A stretch of 32,890 nucleotides of DNA from Candidatus Omnitrophota bacterium. GTDB lineage: Bacteria; Ratteibacteria; UBA8468; B48-G9; JAFGKM01. Made by a program: the position numbers and the translations under genes. The notes under the pieces were generated by a model. It worked only from the letters and a program-made list of their open reading frames with translations. It was not told the origin of the DNA and made no database searches. Each line of letters starts with the position of its first letter. Position 1 is the stretch's first letter. The stretch spans positions 1-32,890 of the forward strand of contig JAFGKM010000074.1 of NCBI GenBank assembly GCA_016928555.1, written 5' to 3'. Below are positions 1-7,968 of this stretch, in pieces.

Positions 1-116
1 ACGACAGGGGAAAAATATCACGGGATGCCCGTAAAAAATATTCCTACGATGCAATCGGCAGACAGCTCACGGCAATATATGAAAAAGTTCTGGCAGAAAG
101 GATGAATAATGGATAA
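1..116 (+). CDS. C-terminal end of a glycosyltransferase (partial)
   Basis: Frame 3 is open from the window edge to a TAA at 114-116 and encodes about 37 residues, including ARKKYSYDAIGRQLTAIYEKVL. An ending of the type RxxYSWDxI...L..IYEKVL is typical of GT-B fold (family 4) glycosyltransferases, so this is probably the tail of such an enzyme working on a cell-surface glycan. The stop overlaps the next glycosyltransferase start by 8 bases, which suggests a translationally coupled polysaccharide operon. Only the tail is visible, so the assignment rests on this short match and the neighbouring glycosyltransferase. Confidence 0.6.
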   Translation, partial: DRGKISRDARKKYSYDAIGRQLTAIYEKVLAERMNNG

Positions 117-966
117 AAGCACCCCTCTTGTCAGTGTAATTATACCCGTATATAACAGGGCGGAGTTATTGGACAGAACACTTAAAAGCATTCTATCCCA
201 AACTTACAAGAATCTTGAAATTATAGTGATAGATGATGGTTCCAGTGAAGATATAAAAACCATTATTAACACTTTTGGCGACGGCAGGACAGTCTATTTA
301 AAACACAATGCAAACAAGGGGATATCAGCGGCACGCAACACAGGGCTCGCGGCGGCAAAAGGAGACTTTATAGAGTTCCTTGACTCTGACGATGAATATC
401 TTCCGGAAAAGACGGAGCGGCAGATTGAAATACTCAAGAAAACTGGGGCTGACGTCGTTTATTGCGCAAGGTGGATATGTAAAAACGGCTTTAGAAAATA
501 TGAACTGCGCAAACGCTGGTTCTGTCTCCTACAGCAAATTATGATGAAAAAAGAGTGTGTTGAAAAAATTGGGAGGTTTGATGAATTATACTTCAATACA
601 ACAGATGATAAAGACTATGTCTATAGGCTCAGTAAGGTCTGCCGTTTTGAAGGAACAAGAGAACCCCTCGTTTTAAACTATGATACACCTAACTCTGCCA
701 GTAAAAAGTTAATCAATTTGTATAATGGTAATAAACTGTTTATTGAAAAACACACCGATACGCTGCCCAGAAAGGAAAAGAGTATATTATTCTACAAACT
801 CGGCAGATATTCCATGAAGGTCGGCAAGATAGATGAAGGATACAAAACGTTTTTAAGAGCATACACCATCTACCCATTTAATGCCGACGCCTTGAGAAAA
901 CTCATAAGAATATTTCCTCTCTTTCTATTTCATCGCTTAAAACGCAAGGAAGGGAAAAAAGATTAA
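109..966 (+). CDS. Family 2 glycosyltransferase
   Basis: A 285-residue GT-A fold glycosyltransferase that probably transfers a nucleotide-activated sugar onto a lipid-linked or surface polysaccharide at the cytoplasmic face of the inner membrane. The family signature is plain: VSVIIPVYNR at residues 8-17, the nucleotide-binding DDG at 42-44, the N-x-GISAARNTGL segment at about 69-80 and the metal-binding DSDD (DxD motif) at 92-95. The C-terminal third (KLGRYSMKVGKIDEGYKTFLRAY) resembles a TPR-like helical pair and there is no obvious membrane helix. It overlaps the preceding glycosyltransferase by 8 bases. Donor and acceptor cannot be told from sequence. The 161 bases that follow hold a promoter for the next unit and nothing else I recognise. 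Confidence 0.93.
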   Translation: MDKSTPLVSVIIPVYNRAELLDRTLKSILSQTYKNLEIIVIDDGSSEDIKTIINTFGDGRTVYLKHNANKGISAARNTGLAAAKGDFIEFLDSDDEYLPEKTERQIEILKKTGADVVYCARWICKNGFRKYELRKRWFCLLQQIMMKKECVEKIGRFDELYFNTTDDKDYVYRLSKVCRFEGTREPLVLNYDTPNSASKKLINLYNGNKLFIEKHTDTLPRKEKSILFYKLGRYSMKVGKIDEGYKTFLRAYTIYPFNADALRKLIRIFPLFLFHRLKRKEGKKD

Positions 967-1074
967 AAGCTTTGTAATCCTGACAAAGCGAACTTGCCAA
1001 AAACGCCAACCCGCTAAACCACAATGCCTGCCGGCGCGTCAAACTGCAAGACGGTAAACCTTACGGGCGGCTTA

Positions 1075-1103
1075 TTGCCGGAGGACGGTTTATGTGGTAA
1101 AAT
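1075..1103 (+). promoter_or_regulatory. Sigma70-like promoter for the 1128 unit
   Basis: TTGCCG at 1075-1080 is separated by exactly 17 bases from TAAAAT at 1098-1103. Transcription would begin near 1110, about 18 bases before the ATG at 1128. It is the only good match in the 161-base gap between the GT2 gene and the lipoprotein gene, which supports a new transcription unit here. Confidence 0.55.
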
Positions 1104-1127
1104 AAGAAAAAACGGGACAAAAATAAA

Positions 1128-2324
1128 ATGAAAAAACGGGAGCGGATATTTTTTTTATTGCTGGCAGTTGTTTTCTTTGCAGGATGCTCCCGCGGAAGCA
1201 GGATGCCTCCCGAGGAAGCGTTAAAAATCGCCATTGAAAGGTCCGGCCCTCAGGACGGTTTACTTACCCCTGAAGAAAGTTTAAGACAACCCGTTCCGGA
1301 GGAAAGCGCCCCTGCAGTAAACCCTTTCACCGCAAGAAAACCTTACGTTCTTTTCCCTCCTTCCGCAGAAATTGAACCGGCAGTGCCTGAAGAAGCACCC
1401 ATCGCCTCCGTACCTGCAGAAACAGAGAAAGAGTCGCCGGAAGAAGCGATAGAACCTGCTCCTGAAGAGACCGCTGCGGTCGCAAAGATACCCGCCGCGG
1501 AGAAACCGGCTGAAACTAAAAAACCGCCTGACTTAACAAAAAAACCTTCTCCTCCTGTTGAAAACCTGTCTTTTATTGAAAACTGGAACGGAGAATGCCT
1601 CGTGTACAGGACCACATGGAATTCCATACAATTCGGCAAGGGGCTGCTCGCATGCAGAGAGACGGTCAACAACTACGGAAACGTCTACCATATCGTAGGT
1701 TTAAGCGTGCCGGAAGAAAGAATGATGGGGATGGGAATGGGGCTTTACAGGATGGATGCTTTCATTGACACCCGGACGCTCCTTCCGTATTACTACTATC
1801 AATACAGCAAAAATAAAGCAAAGGAAGACATTCTGGAGATACGTTTTGAGTGGCATAACGGCAGGTACCTTTCAAAATACAGGAAATTCAACAACGGGAA
1901 GCTTTACAGCACGAAAGAAACGATCATAAAACTGCCTGAAACGGCTTATGACGGAATATCCATATTTTACGTAGCTCGGACGTTCAACCTTGAAAAAAAC
2001 ACGTCCTTAACCGTACCCATAGCATTCAGGGAGCTTTGGGACCTGACAATACAGATGGCGGGGAAAAAAACGGATACCGTGCCCGGAATGGGGAAACGCG
2101 AGGTTTACGTTTTGAAGCCGCAGGCAAAAGGCGACGAGGGCTTTTTCACAAAGGGCTCAATGGACCTGTGGATTACGGCCGACAGGAAAAGACTGCCAGT
2201 ATATCTTGAAGGAAAGGTGGCATTCGGCAAAGCGCGGATGTCCCTGATATCCGAACTAAAACTTCCGGACGGCGCAACCTTCGACGCGGAAACAATCACC
2301 GGCATCCTGAACAGATGCAATTAA
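1128..2324 (+). CDS. Lipoprotein with C-terminal DUF3108-like domain
   Basis: A 398-residue predicted lipoprotein. A short basic N-terminus and hydrophobic stretch end in the lipobox FAGC with Cys20 as the lipidation site. Residues about 45-145 are a low-complexity linker rich in Pro, Glu and Ala. From about residue 150 (ENWNGECLVYRTTWNSIQFG) to the end the pattern fits DUF3108: a beta-rich domain with the YRMDAFIDTRTLLPYYYYQ strand pair, a D-G-x-S-x-x-YVARTF helix and a final D-L-W-I-T-A-D...LPVYLEGK...FGKARMSL sheet. The function of DUF3108 proteins is unknown; they are usually periplasmic or outer-membrane associated. The stop codon directly abuts the tsaB ATG, so the two are probably co-transcribed from the promoter at 1075. 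The linker suggests the domain is held away from the membrane. Confidence 0.8.
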   Translation: MKKRERIFFLLLAVVFFAGCSRGSRMPPEEALKIAIERSGPQDGLLTPEESLRQPVPEESAPAVNPFTARKPYVLFPPSAEIEPAVPEEAPIASVPAETEKESPEEAIEPAPEETAAVAKIPAAEKPAETKKPPDLTKKPSPPVENLSFIENWNGECLVYRTTWNSIQFGKGLLACRETVNNYGNVYHIVGLSVPEERMMGMGMGLYRMDAFIDTRTLLPYYYYQYSKNKAKEDILEIRFEWHNGRYLSKYRKFNNGKLYSTKETIIKLPETAYDGISIFYVARTFNLEKNTSLTVPIAFRELWDLTIQMAGKKTDTVPGMGKREVYVLKPQAKGDEGFFTKGSMDLWITADRKRLPVYLEGKVAFGKARMSLISELKLPDGATFDAETITGILNRCN

Positions 2325-2960
2325 ATGAAAATCCTTTCTATAGAAACCACATCCGAGTTATCCGGCACAGCCTTTCTGGAAGACGGAGAGATTCTCTCGG
2401 AGTATTCTTTCAAAACCGCGGATGCCGCAGGGAGTCTTATCCGGCATATTGACACTGTCCTTAAAGACAGCCATTGCAGGCCGGTCGAGCTTGACCTGAT
2501 AACGGTGTCCGCAGGTCCGGGGCTGTGGACGGGCATACGGCTGGGGATGGGCGCCGCCAAAGGCCTTGCCGCGGCTTTCAAAACGCGCATTTACTGCGTC
2601 GGAGCGGCCGAAAGCCTGTTTTTTGCCGTAAAGGAATTCAAGATGCCCGCTTTCTGCGTTGTAAATGCATACAGGGGAAAAATACACCTGTCTTACTTCA
2701 ACGGGAAGTTTAGCTATAAAGGCTATACGACAAAAACAGTTGACGCCGGCGAAATTCACGAAATGTGCCGGAAGAAAAAGGTATTGCTCACCGGACCGGG
2801 GATATCAATCCTTCCCGAAAAAACAAAAAAACTGAAAACTGTTACTATACCCGCAAAAAAACTGTTGTACCCGCAGGCAGGGACAAACGCGCTTCTGGCT
2901 GTAGAAAAAATCAAAAGGGACGTGCCTTCACTGCCCATGAATCCCTACTATGGAAGATAA
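2325..2960 (+). CDS. tsaB: tRNA threonylcarbamoyladenosine biosynthesis protein TsaB
   Basis: A 211-residue protein matching TsaB, the actin-like-fold partner of TsaD. With TsaE it transfers threonylcarbamoyl to A37 of tRNAs reading ANN codons, in the cytoplasm. The N-terminus MKILSIETTSELSGTAF is the first ASKHA nucleotide-fold strand pair, and residues 63-73 (AGPGLWTGIRL) correspond to the family GPGSFTGIRxG signature, here with L-W replacing S-F. Length is a little under the usual 220-240 residues. TsaB lacks catalytic metal ligands and acts as a scaffold. It starts on the base after the lipoprotein stop and overlaps the next glycosyltransferase by 11 bases. tsaC, tsaD and tsaE are not in the window. 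Confidence 0.92.
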   Translation: MKILSIETTSELSGTAFLEDGEILSEYSFKTADAAGSLIRHIDTVLKDSHCRPVELDLITVSAGPGLWTGIRLGMGAAKGLAAAFKTRIYCVGAAESLFFAVKEFKMPAFCVVNAYRGKIHLSYFNGKFSYKGYTTKTVDAGEIHEMCRKKKVLLTGPGISILPEKTKKLKTVTIPAKKLLYPQAGTNALLAVEKIKRDVPSLPMNPYYGR

Positions 2961-4080
2961 AGAAAAGATTAAACTGTCTTTTGTCGTTTCAGGTTCGGAG
3001 ATAGGCGGGTCGGAAAAGATGATTCTCCTCATGGCGGAAAGCCTGCCTCCGGAAATCTTTCATCCGGCCGTTGTTTTCGCAATAAAAGGCGCCGGTAAAT
3101 TCACGGAAGAGCTAAGCCGCAAATCCATAAAAAACCGCGTTTTCAATCTTAAGGCAAACCCTTTTGAATTCACAAGGCTTTTAAGGGCTCTCAAAAAGGA
3201 ATCTCCCGATATAATCCACTCTTTCCTCTTCTACGGCAACCTCGCGGGCAGGATAGCCGGCAGGCTCTTGAAAACGCCGGCCGTAATCTCGTCCCAGAGA
3301 AGTACCGACCCGTGGAGGACAAAACTGCACTGGTTCGCGGACGGACTCACGTCAAGATGGGCTGACATGATAATTTCCAACTCCCACGCCGGGAAAAAAG
3401 CCCTGGCGGAAAAAACGGGGATACCGGACGAAAAAATAGAGGTGATACCCAACGGCATTAAAATTGAGAAATTTTCCGCCGCTTACCGGAGGGAAGATTT
3501 CGGGATAAAGGCGGGAGAGCGCATTGTAGGAACGGTAGGCAACCTGCGCAGTCCGAAGGGGCATAAGCACCTCGTGTCCGCGGCTCCTCTCATCCTGAGA
3601 AGATTTCCGAATGTACGGTTTATAATAGCGGGTGAAGGAGAGCTCAAACAAAAGCTCGTTGAACAGGCGGATAAGGCGGGGGTTGCGGAAAGGTTTATTT
3701 TCACAGGCTTCATCCCCGATGCCGCAGGAGTAATGGAGCTGTTCGACGTTTTTGCCTTCCCGTCCCTGTGGGAGGGCTGTCCCGTGAGCCTGCTGGAAGC
3801 GATGGGCAGGGGAAAGCCCTGCGTTGCATTTTCCGTGGGAGATATCCCTCATATCATAGAGGACGGCTTGAGCGGATTGTTAATCCCTCCCGAATCACCT
3901 GAAAAGCTTGCGGAAGGGGTAATCTCTCTTCTGGAAGACGGCAGGCGGAGCGGACAGATGGGGGAAAATGCAAAAAAGCGCGTGGAAACAGAGTTTTCCT
4001 TTGACGCCATGATGAGGAAATACACCGCCGCATATATTGGAATTCTGGAGAAGTTGAGAAACAAGGTTGTTGTCAGATAA
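2950..4080 (+). CDS. Family 4 (group 1) glycosyltransferase
   Basis: A 376-residue GT-B glycosyltransferase. Residues 10-24 (SFVVSGSEIGGSEKM) form the N-terminal acceptor-domain loop, ISNSHAGKKAL and EVIPNGIKIEKF mark the domain junction, and TVGNLRSPKGHKHLVSA opens the donor domain. The retaining-enzyme EX7E motif is E275 to E283 in LWEGCPVSLLEAMGRGKP. The later VGDIPHIIEDG and GLLIPPESPEKLAEGV segments are also canonical. Likely role is surface polysaccharide or lipopolysaccharide core assembly at the cytoplasmic membrane face; the sugar is not predictable. The 11-base overlap with tsaB puts it in that operon even though the functions are unrelated. It is followed by a 207-base non-coding gap. 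Confidence 0.95.
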   Translation: MEDKEKIKLSFVVSGSEIGGSEKMILLMAESLPPEIFHPAVVFAIKGAGKFTEELSRKSIKNRVFNLKANPFEFTRLLRALKKESPDIIHSFLFYGNLAGRIAGRLLKTPAVISSQRSTDPWRTKLHWFADGLTSRWADMIISNSHAGKKALAEKTGIPDEKIEVIPNGIKIEKFSAAYRREDFGIKAGERIVGTVGNLRSPKGHKHLVSAAPLILRRFPNVRFIIAGEGELKQKLVEQADKAGVAERFIFTGFIPDAAGVMELFDVFAFPSLWEGCPVSLLEAMGRGKPCVAFSVGDIPHIIEDGLSGLLIPPESPEKLAEGVISLLEDGRRSGQMGENAKKRVETEFSFDAMMRKYTAAYIGILEKLRNKVVVR

Positions 4081-4116
4081 TATTGGAATAGCGGCACCAC
4101 CGGGCGGCTTTCTTAA

Positions 4117-4166
4117 GGCGGGACATTTACCCGCCGAAGCTTCAGCGAAGGATGGGCTTGCCCGCC
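4117..4166. repeat. Structured intergenic repeat with three palindromes
   Basis: Three adjacent inverted repeats lie in the gap after the GT4 gene: GGCGGG/CCCGCC (4117-4122 with 4130-4135), a near-palindrome centred on GAAGCTTC (about 4133-4147) and GGGC/GCCC (4154-4157 with 4160-4163). The reverse strand would read FAEASAG, a shadow peptide I associate with a dispersed repeat in genomes of uncultured bacteria (recollection, not checked). There is no U-tract immediately after the stems, so it is not a standard terminator, although it could stop or stabilise the upstream transcript. Confidence 0.5.
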
Positions 4167-4229
4167 CCGGCGATGCGCAAAAAATTAAAGCTTTTTCCTG
4201 CAATAAAAATACCTAATACAAAAAAAGGG

Positions 4230-4258
4230 TTGATTTAAAGGACAAGAAAGGGTAAAAT
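4230..4258 (+). promoter_or_regulatory. Sigma70-like promoter for lepB-grpE-ispE-spoVG
   Basis: TTGATT at 4230-4235, a 17-base spacer and TAAAAT at 4253-4258 lie 29 bases upstream of the lepB ATG. An A-rich UP-like stretch (4206-4227) precedes the -35 box. It is the only good promoter match in the 207-base gap and should drive the closely packed lepB to spoVG genes. Confidence 0.55.
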
Positions 4259-4287
4259 TTCCACTGCGTTTTCTGAAAGGACCGACT

Positions 4288-4824
4288 ATGCACAAAACGA
4301 AGAAAAAACAGACGGTTGACTGGTTTAAATCGCTCTTCATAGCACTGGCAATTGCGGTGTTTGTGAGGATTTTCCTTATAGGGAATTTTCAGATTCCCTC
4401 AACCTCAATGGTCCCCACGCTGGACATAGGAGACCGCCTGCTTTCAAACAGCGTGATTTACAAGATACGCCGGCCAGAAAGGGGAGAGGTCGTTATCTTT
4501 AAATACCCAGAAGACCCAAAACGTGTTTTCGTCAAAAGGATGATAGGACTGCCGGGGGAAAAAGTCATGATTAAAGACGGCGCAATATACATAAACGGCG
4601 CACCGGTAAAAGAAGATTCCGTTGCGTCAAGGTACTATTACGGCGACGGATACTACGGTAACGGAACCGAGCTGGATATCCCTGCCGGAAGTTATTTTGT
4701 ACTGGGAGACAACAGCATCAACAGCAAGGACAGCAGGTACTGGGGATTCGTGCCGGAAAAAAATCTTCAGGGAAAGGCGGTATTCACATACTGGCCCCCG
4801 TGGCGTATGGGATTTGTCAGGTAA
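4288..4824 (+). CDS. lepB: Signal peptidase I
   Basis: A 178-residue type I signal peptidase, which removes signal peptides from exported proteins at the outer face of the inner membrane. One N-terminal transmembrane segment covers residues about 15-32. Box B is IPSTSMVPTLDIGD with nucleophile Ser40. Box D is FVKRMIGLPG with general-base Lys83. Box E is VLGDNSINSKDSRYWGFVP. The length is that of the compact Bacillus-like form rather than the 324-residue E. coli enzyme with two membrane segments. The start is supported by GAAAGGA about 7 bases upstream. It heads a unit with grpE, 15 bases downstream. The many exported proteins in this window would be its substrates; type IV-like pseudopilins would not. 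Confidence 0.96.
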   Translation: MHKTKKKQTVDWFKSLFIALAIAVFVRIFLIGNFQIPSTSMVPTLDIGDRLLSNSVIYKIRRPERGEVVIFKYPEDPKRVFVKRMIGLPGEKVMIKDGAIYINGAPVKEDSVASRYYYGDGYYGNGTELDIPAGSYFVLGDNSINSKDSRYWGFVPEKNLQGKAVFTYWPPWRMGFVR

Positions 4825-4839
4825 GCGGGAGAGGATGCA

Positions 4840-5436
4840 ATGCACAGGAAAAAGGAAACGGGAGAAACAACGGTTATACGGGTGCAGGATTTGAATAAAC
4901 TGAAAGAATCTTCCCTGAAACTGAAAGACATTGAAAAGGCGCTTGAGGAAAAGAAAGCTGAAATTCTTGAAATAAAAGAGCGGTATTTAAGGACGGCCGC
5001 GGAGTTTGACAACTATAAAAAGCGCACGGAGAGGGAAAAGAGGGACATATTTAAATTCGGAACGGAAACCCTTGTTTTGCAGCTCCTTCCGTTTGACGAC
5101 ATATTTGAGGCAGTCGTGAAACAGATGGAGAACAACCCCTCCCCGGAATCGGTCCACAAGGGACTTGAAATGCTTAAGAAGGAATTCACTAAACTTCTCG
5201 ACGGCATCGGGGTAAAGAGGATAGAAACTGAGGGAAAACCGTTTAACCACGAGTTCCACGAGGCGGCAGAGACCGTGGAAACCGAAGATTATGAAGAGGG
5301 CGCAATCATTGAGGAAGTGAGGAGCGGCTATTCGTTCCACGATAAGATTTTACGGCCGGCGCTGGTAAAAGTGGCAAAGAAGCCGGCAGCGGAAGCCGCC
5401 GACAAAAATGAAAATCCTGTCCCCGGCAAAGATTAA
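4840..5436 (+). CDS. grpE: GrpE nucleotide exchange factor
   Basis: A 198-residue GrpE, which releases ADP from DnaK and resets the Hsp70 cycle in the cytoplasm. Residues about 14-60 form the long dimeric coiled coil rich in Lys, Glu and Leu, running into RTAAEFDNYKKRTEREKRD. The head beta domain follows, with LPFDDIFEAV, GVKRIETEGKPFNHEFHEA and the C-terminal signature GYSFHDKILRPALVKVAK. A purine-rich GGGAGAGGA supports the ATG. No dnaK, dnaJ or hrcA is in the window, so grpE is separated from its usual partners here. No CIRCE-type operator was seen upstream; expression probably comes from the lepB promoter. Its last 29 bases overlap ispE. Confidence 0.96.
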   Translation: MHRKKETGETTVIRVQDLNKLKESSLKLKDIEKALEEKKAEILEIKERYLRTAAEFDNYKKRTEREKRDIFKFGTETLVLQLLPFDDIFEAVVKQMENNPSPESVHKGLEMLKKEFTKLLDGIGVKRIETEGKPFNHEFHEAAETVETEDYEEGAIIEEVRSGYSFHDKILRPALVKVAKKPAAEAADKNENPVPGKD

Positions 5437-6268
5437 CCTTTTTCTTGAAACCGGAGCTGTTGAGAACAAACTCCACAGGCTGGTATCGCTTGTAGACATA
5501 GTCGGCCTTTACGACGCAATTGAGATAGAAGAATCCTGCTCGGACGAGGTCATATTCCATTCCCAGTGGGACATCCCTGAAAATAACACCGTAACGAAAA
5601 GCGTTGCACTCCTTAAAAGCATATCCGGCATAAAAAAGAGCGTCCGTGTAAAAATCTTTAAACAAATACCTCCAGCCAGCGGGCTCGCAGGGGGAAGTTC
5701 AAACGCCGCGGCAGTATTGAAAGCCCTCGTAAAAATGTGGAATATTCCCTTAAGCGCCGAAGAACTATTCCGCATAGCGGGCCGGATAGGAAGCGACGTT
5801 CCCCTCTTCGTACACGGAAAAAGGTGCGTTATAGAGGGCACCGGCGGCATTATACGAAAAGACGGGATTCCCTCCTCGCCGTTTGCCTACCGCCTTTTCA
5901 TACCGCCTTTCGCCGTTTCAACGCGCGATGTGTACTCGCGTCTGGACTCCGTGAATAGGCGGGGCAATTTGACAGAGGCGGGGGAAAAAATTAAACTTTT
6001 ACTTGAAAGCATTGAATGTAAAGATATTGACAAAATGGAAAGCCTCATGGAAAACAGGCTGGAAGAACCGTATTTCAGCTTATGGGGCCGGGCAAGGGAG
6101 GTGAAGGAGGCTACAGAAAAGCTGACGGGAAAAAGATTGTTTGTCTCCGGAAGCGGCGGAACACTTTTTTCCGTTTTTGCAGACAGCACAGAGGCCGGAA
6201 AAGAGATGCTTCCGGCAAATGCCGCGGGATGGAAAAGTCTTGTCGTTGAGAGCATTAGAGCTTCTTAG
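5408..6268 (+). CDS. ispE: 4-diphosphocytidyl-2-C-methyl-D-erythritol kinase IspE
   Basis: A 286-residue GHMP-superfamily kinase that phosphorylates CDP-methylerythritol in the non-mevalonate isoprenoid pathway. The N-terminus LSPAKINLFL carries catalytic Lys8. The ATP-binding GHMP loop is PPASGLAGGSSNAA at residues 88-101. Catalytic Asp130 sits in RIGSDVPLFVHG, and the C-terminal VSGSGGTLFSVF is the third GHMP motif. The start at 5408 gives the standard N-terminus and forces a 29-base overlap with grpE in another frame; no separate Shine-Dalgarno is evident, so reinitiation or coupling is likely. The following gene is spoVG, an ispE neighbourhood also familiar from Bacillus, where other genes lie between them. 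Confidence 0.95.
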   Translation: MKILSPAKINLFLETGAVENKLHRLVSLVDIVGLYDAIEIEESCSDEVIFHSQWDIPENNTVTKSVALLKSISGIKKSVRVKIFKQIPPASGLAGGSSNAAAVLKALVKMWNIPLSAEELFRIAGRIGSDVPLFVHGKRCVIEGTGGIIRKDGIPSSPFAYRLFIPPFAVSTRDVYSRLDSVNRRGNLTEAGEKIKLLLESIECKDIDKMESLMENRLEEPYFSLWGRAREVKEATEKLTGKRLFVSGSGGTLFSVFADSTEAGKEMLPANAAGWKSLVVESIRAS

Positions 6269-6282
6269 AAAAGGAGGATACG

Positions 6283-6648
6283 ATGCAAATCACAGAAACG
6301 AGAATTTCTCTTGTGGGCAGGCCGAACAGCAGGTTGAGAGCATATGCTTCCGTAACTTTTGACGACGTTTTCGTAGTGAGAGACATCCGAATCATTGAAG
6401 GCAAAAACGGGCTTTTCGTAGCCATGCCCAGCAAAAAAATGCAGAGAGACTGCCCCAAATGCGGATTTAAAAATCCCATCTCAAATAAGTTCTGCGGTTC
6501 ATGCGGCGGCGCCCTCAATCCGGTTGACGAAGAAAAATTCACGCCTTCTCAACAGCACAGGGACCTTGCGCATCCCATAAAAACCGAATTCCGGGATTAC
6601 ATCCAGGAAAGAGTCCTTGCCGAATATAAAAAAGAAGAGACAAAATAA
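6283..6648 (+). CDS. spoVG: SpoVG-family protein with inserted zinc ribbon
   Basis: A 121-residue protein. Residues 1-52 (RLRAYASVTFDDVFVVRDIRIIEG, GLFVAMPSKK) and 91-117 (QHRDLAHPIK, IQERVLAEY) match the two parts of SpoVG, a small site-specific nucleic-acid-binding regulator. Between them is an extra segment with two CxxC pairs, C57/C60 and C71/C74 (CPKC, ten residues, CGSC), a rubredoxin-knuckle zinc ribbon absent from Bacillus SpoVG, which runs straight from the MPSK loop to the HPI segment. The insert probably adds nucleic-acid or protein contacts; that is inference. A perfect AGGAGG at 6273-6278 with a 4-base spacer precedes the ATG. It closes the lepB-grpE-ispE unit, and the type II secretion operon starts 48 bases on. 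Confidence 0.88.
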   Translation: MQITETRISLVGRPNSRLRAYASVTFDDVFVVRDIRIIEGKNGLFVAMPSKKMQRDCPKCGFKNPISNKFCGSCGGALNPVDEEKFTPSQQHRDLAHPIKTEFRDYIQERVLAEYKKEETK

Positions 6649-6696
6649 GGACGTTTTTTAATCTCTTCCCGGCATCATTGTTCCGCAATCAATATA

Positions 6697-7890
6697 ATGA
6701 ATACCTATATATATACCGCCCTTGATAAGGAAGGGAAAAGGATTACGGGCAGTCTGGACGGCGAAGTAGCCTCCGCTGTTAAGAAAAGCCTGAAAGACCG
6801 GGGTTTTTACGTAATAGAGGTTTCGGAAAAAACTTCCCGCCCTTCCTTCTCGCCCGGAATAAGGGAAGGCGACATTGTAATTGCGATGAGGGAACTGGCG
6901 ACATTCGTGAGTTCCAAACTCCCTTTAGACGAGTGCCTTACGGGGGTTGCCGTACAGATGAAAGAGGGCAAGCTTAAAAAAGTTTTTAAGGAAATTCAGA
7001 AAAAGATACGGGAAGGAAACAGTTTTTCGGAGGCGCTCAGGGATTTTCCCGCAATCTTTCCTGAGATGGTTATATCAATGGTGCGGGCGGGGGAAGAGAC
7101 CGGCGCCCTTGATAAAATACTTTTAAGGATTTCCGATTTCATGGAAAAAAGACAGACGTTCAAAAACAGGATAAAAGCCATAATGAGCTATCCTCTCTTT
7201 ATGCTTTTCATTTCCATAGCTGTTTTCATATTCCTGCTTTCCTTCGTAACGCCGACTATCACAAGGATATTCAAACAGATAGACATGGCGCTTCCTCTCC
7301 CGACCGTGATGCTTATAAGAATAAGCGGCTTTTTCAAATCGTCATGGTTTTATATAATCGCAGGGCTTATTTTCATATTCGCGGGATTTAAAAAGCTCTT
7401 TGCGTCAGAAAAAGGCGGGATGATTATGGATTTCATCAGGTTCAGAGTTCCTGTCCTGAACAACATCCTGCTGAAAAGGGAGATTGCCCTTTTCTCAACA
7501 ACTTCCGCAACGCTTATAGAAGGCGGAGTGGACATCATAGAATCCTTCAGGATTGCGGGACAGGTGCTGTCAAGCCGCCTGCTTAAAAAAGAAATAGCAG
7601 AGATAGCGGAATCGCTGTCAAAAGGCGGTTCTCTTTCGTCGTCCTTCGGCAGCAGCAAATATTTCCCCTATCTGGTTACACAGCTGGTAACCGCGGGGGA
7701 ACGGAGCGGAACGCTTCCGGAGATGTTCGGCAAGATAGGGGAGATATACGAAGAGGAAGTATCCCAGAGTTCCGCCAGACTGGCGAATTTTATTGAGCCG
7801 CTCATGATTCTTCTGATGGGCATAGTCGTGGGGCTGATAGTCCTGGCGGTTCTTCTGCCGATTTTCCAGATAAGCCAGTCCATCAGGTGA
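6697..7890 (+). CDS. gspF: Type II secretion inner-membrane platform protein GspF
   Basis: A 397-residue GspF/PilC family polytopic protein. It couples the cytoplasmic ATPase to growth of the pseudopilus. The N-terminal MNTYIYTALDKEGKRITGSL is the family start. Two copies of the T2SSF domain follow: first ELATFVSSKLPLDECLTG to RAGEETGALDKIL, second REIALFSTTSATLIEGGVDIIES to VTAGERSGTLPEMF. Each ends in a hydrophobic region (about 165-190 and 370-392), with another membrane segment near 212-232. There is no recognisable Shine-Dalgarno; a TATAAT lies over the ATG. It is the first visible gene of the pseudopilus operon. The ATPase (GspE) and secretin (GspD), often encoded just upstream, are not in the window. 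Confidence 0.95.
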   Translation: MNTYIYTALDKEGKRITGSLDGEVASAVKKSLKDRGFYVIEVSEKTSRPSFSPGIREGDIVIAMRELATFVSSKLPLDECLTGVAVQMKEGKLKKVFKEIQKKIREGNSFSEALRDFPAIFPEMVISMVRAGEETGALDKILLRISDFMEKRQTFKNRIKAIMSYPLFMLFISIAVFIFLLSFVTPTITRIFKQIDMALPLPTVMLIRISGFFKSSWFYIIAGLIFIFAGFKKLFASEKGGMIMDFIRFRVPVLNNILLKREIALFSTTSATLIEGGVDIIESFRIAGQVLSSRLLKKEIAEIAESLSKGGSLSSSFGSSKYFPYLVTQLVTAGERSGTLPEMFGKIGEIYEEEVSQSSARLANFIEPLMILLMGIVVGLIVLAVLLPIFQISQSIR

Positions 7891-7905
7891 AGCGGGGATA
7901 AAAAC

Positions 7906-7954
7906 AAATCCTCCCGCCCCCCCCTTGTCAAAAGGGGGATTAAGAGGGGATTTA
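7906..7954. repeat. Palindromic repeat family A, copy 1
   Basis: A C-rich then G-rich hairpin (C-run, TTGTCAAAA, GGGGG) followed by ATTAAGAGGGGATTTA. It matches the element at 18098-18149 closely over the same length. The outer arms AAATCC and GGATTT extend the symmetry imperfectly. It fills most of the 78-base gap between gspF and gspG, and its 3' edge runs straight into the gspG ribosome-binding site AAGGAGA. In one sense the element can be read as P-P-x-x-P-L-S-K-G-G-L-R-G, a shadow peptide I recall from many environmental genomes. Confidence 0.75.
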
Positions 7955-7968
7955 AGGAGAGAAGATAA

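Noticed and set aside
967-1127. Possible small gene or RNA in the gap before the DUF3108 lipoprotein
   Set aside because: No open frame with a ribosome site and no convincing fold was found; only the promoter at 1075 is supported.
3352-3852. Long antisense open frames opposite glycosyltransferase, pseudopilin, dehydrogenase and other genes
   Set aside because: All lie opposite strong family matches, have no recognisable domains or ribosome sites, and read as compositional shadows of the plus-strand genes.
4117-4166. Intrinsic terminator after the GT4 gene
   Set aside because: Stems are present but no T-tract follows directly, and the element has the look of a dispersed repeat.
6693-6698. 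TATAAT at the gspF start as a promoter
   Set aside because: It overlaps the ATG, so transcripts would begin inside the gene, and no -35 box lies at the right distance. GspF needs the N-terminus encoded from 6697.
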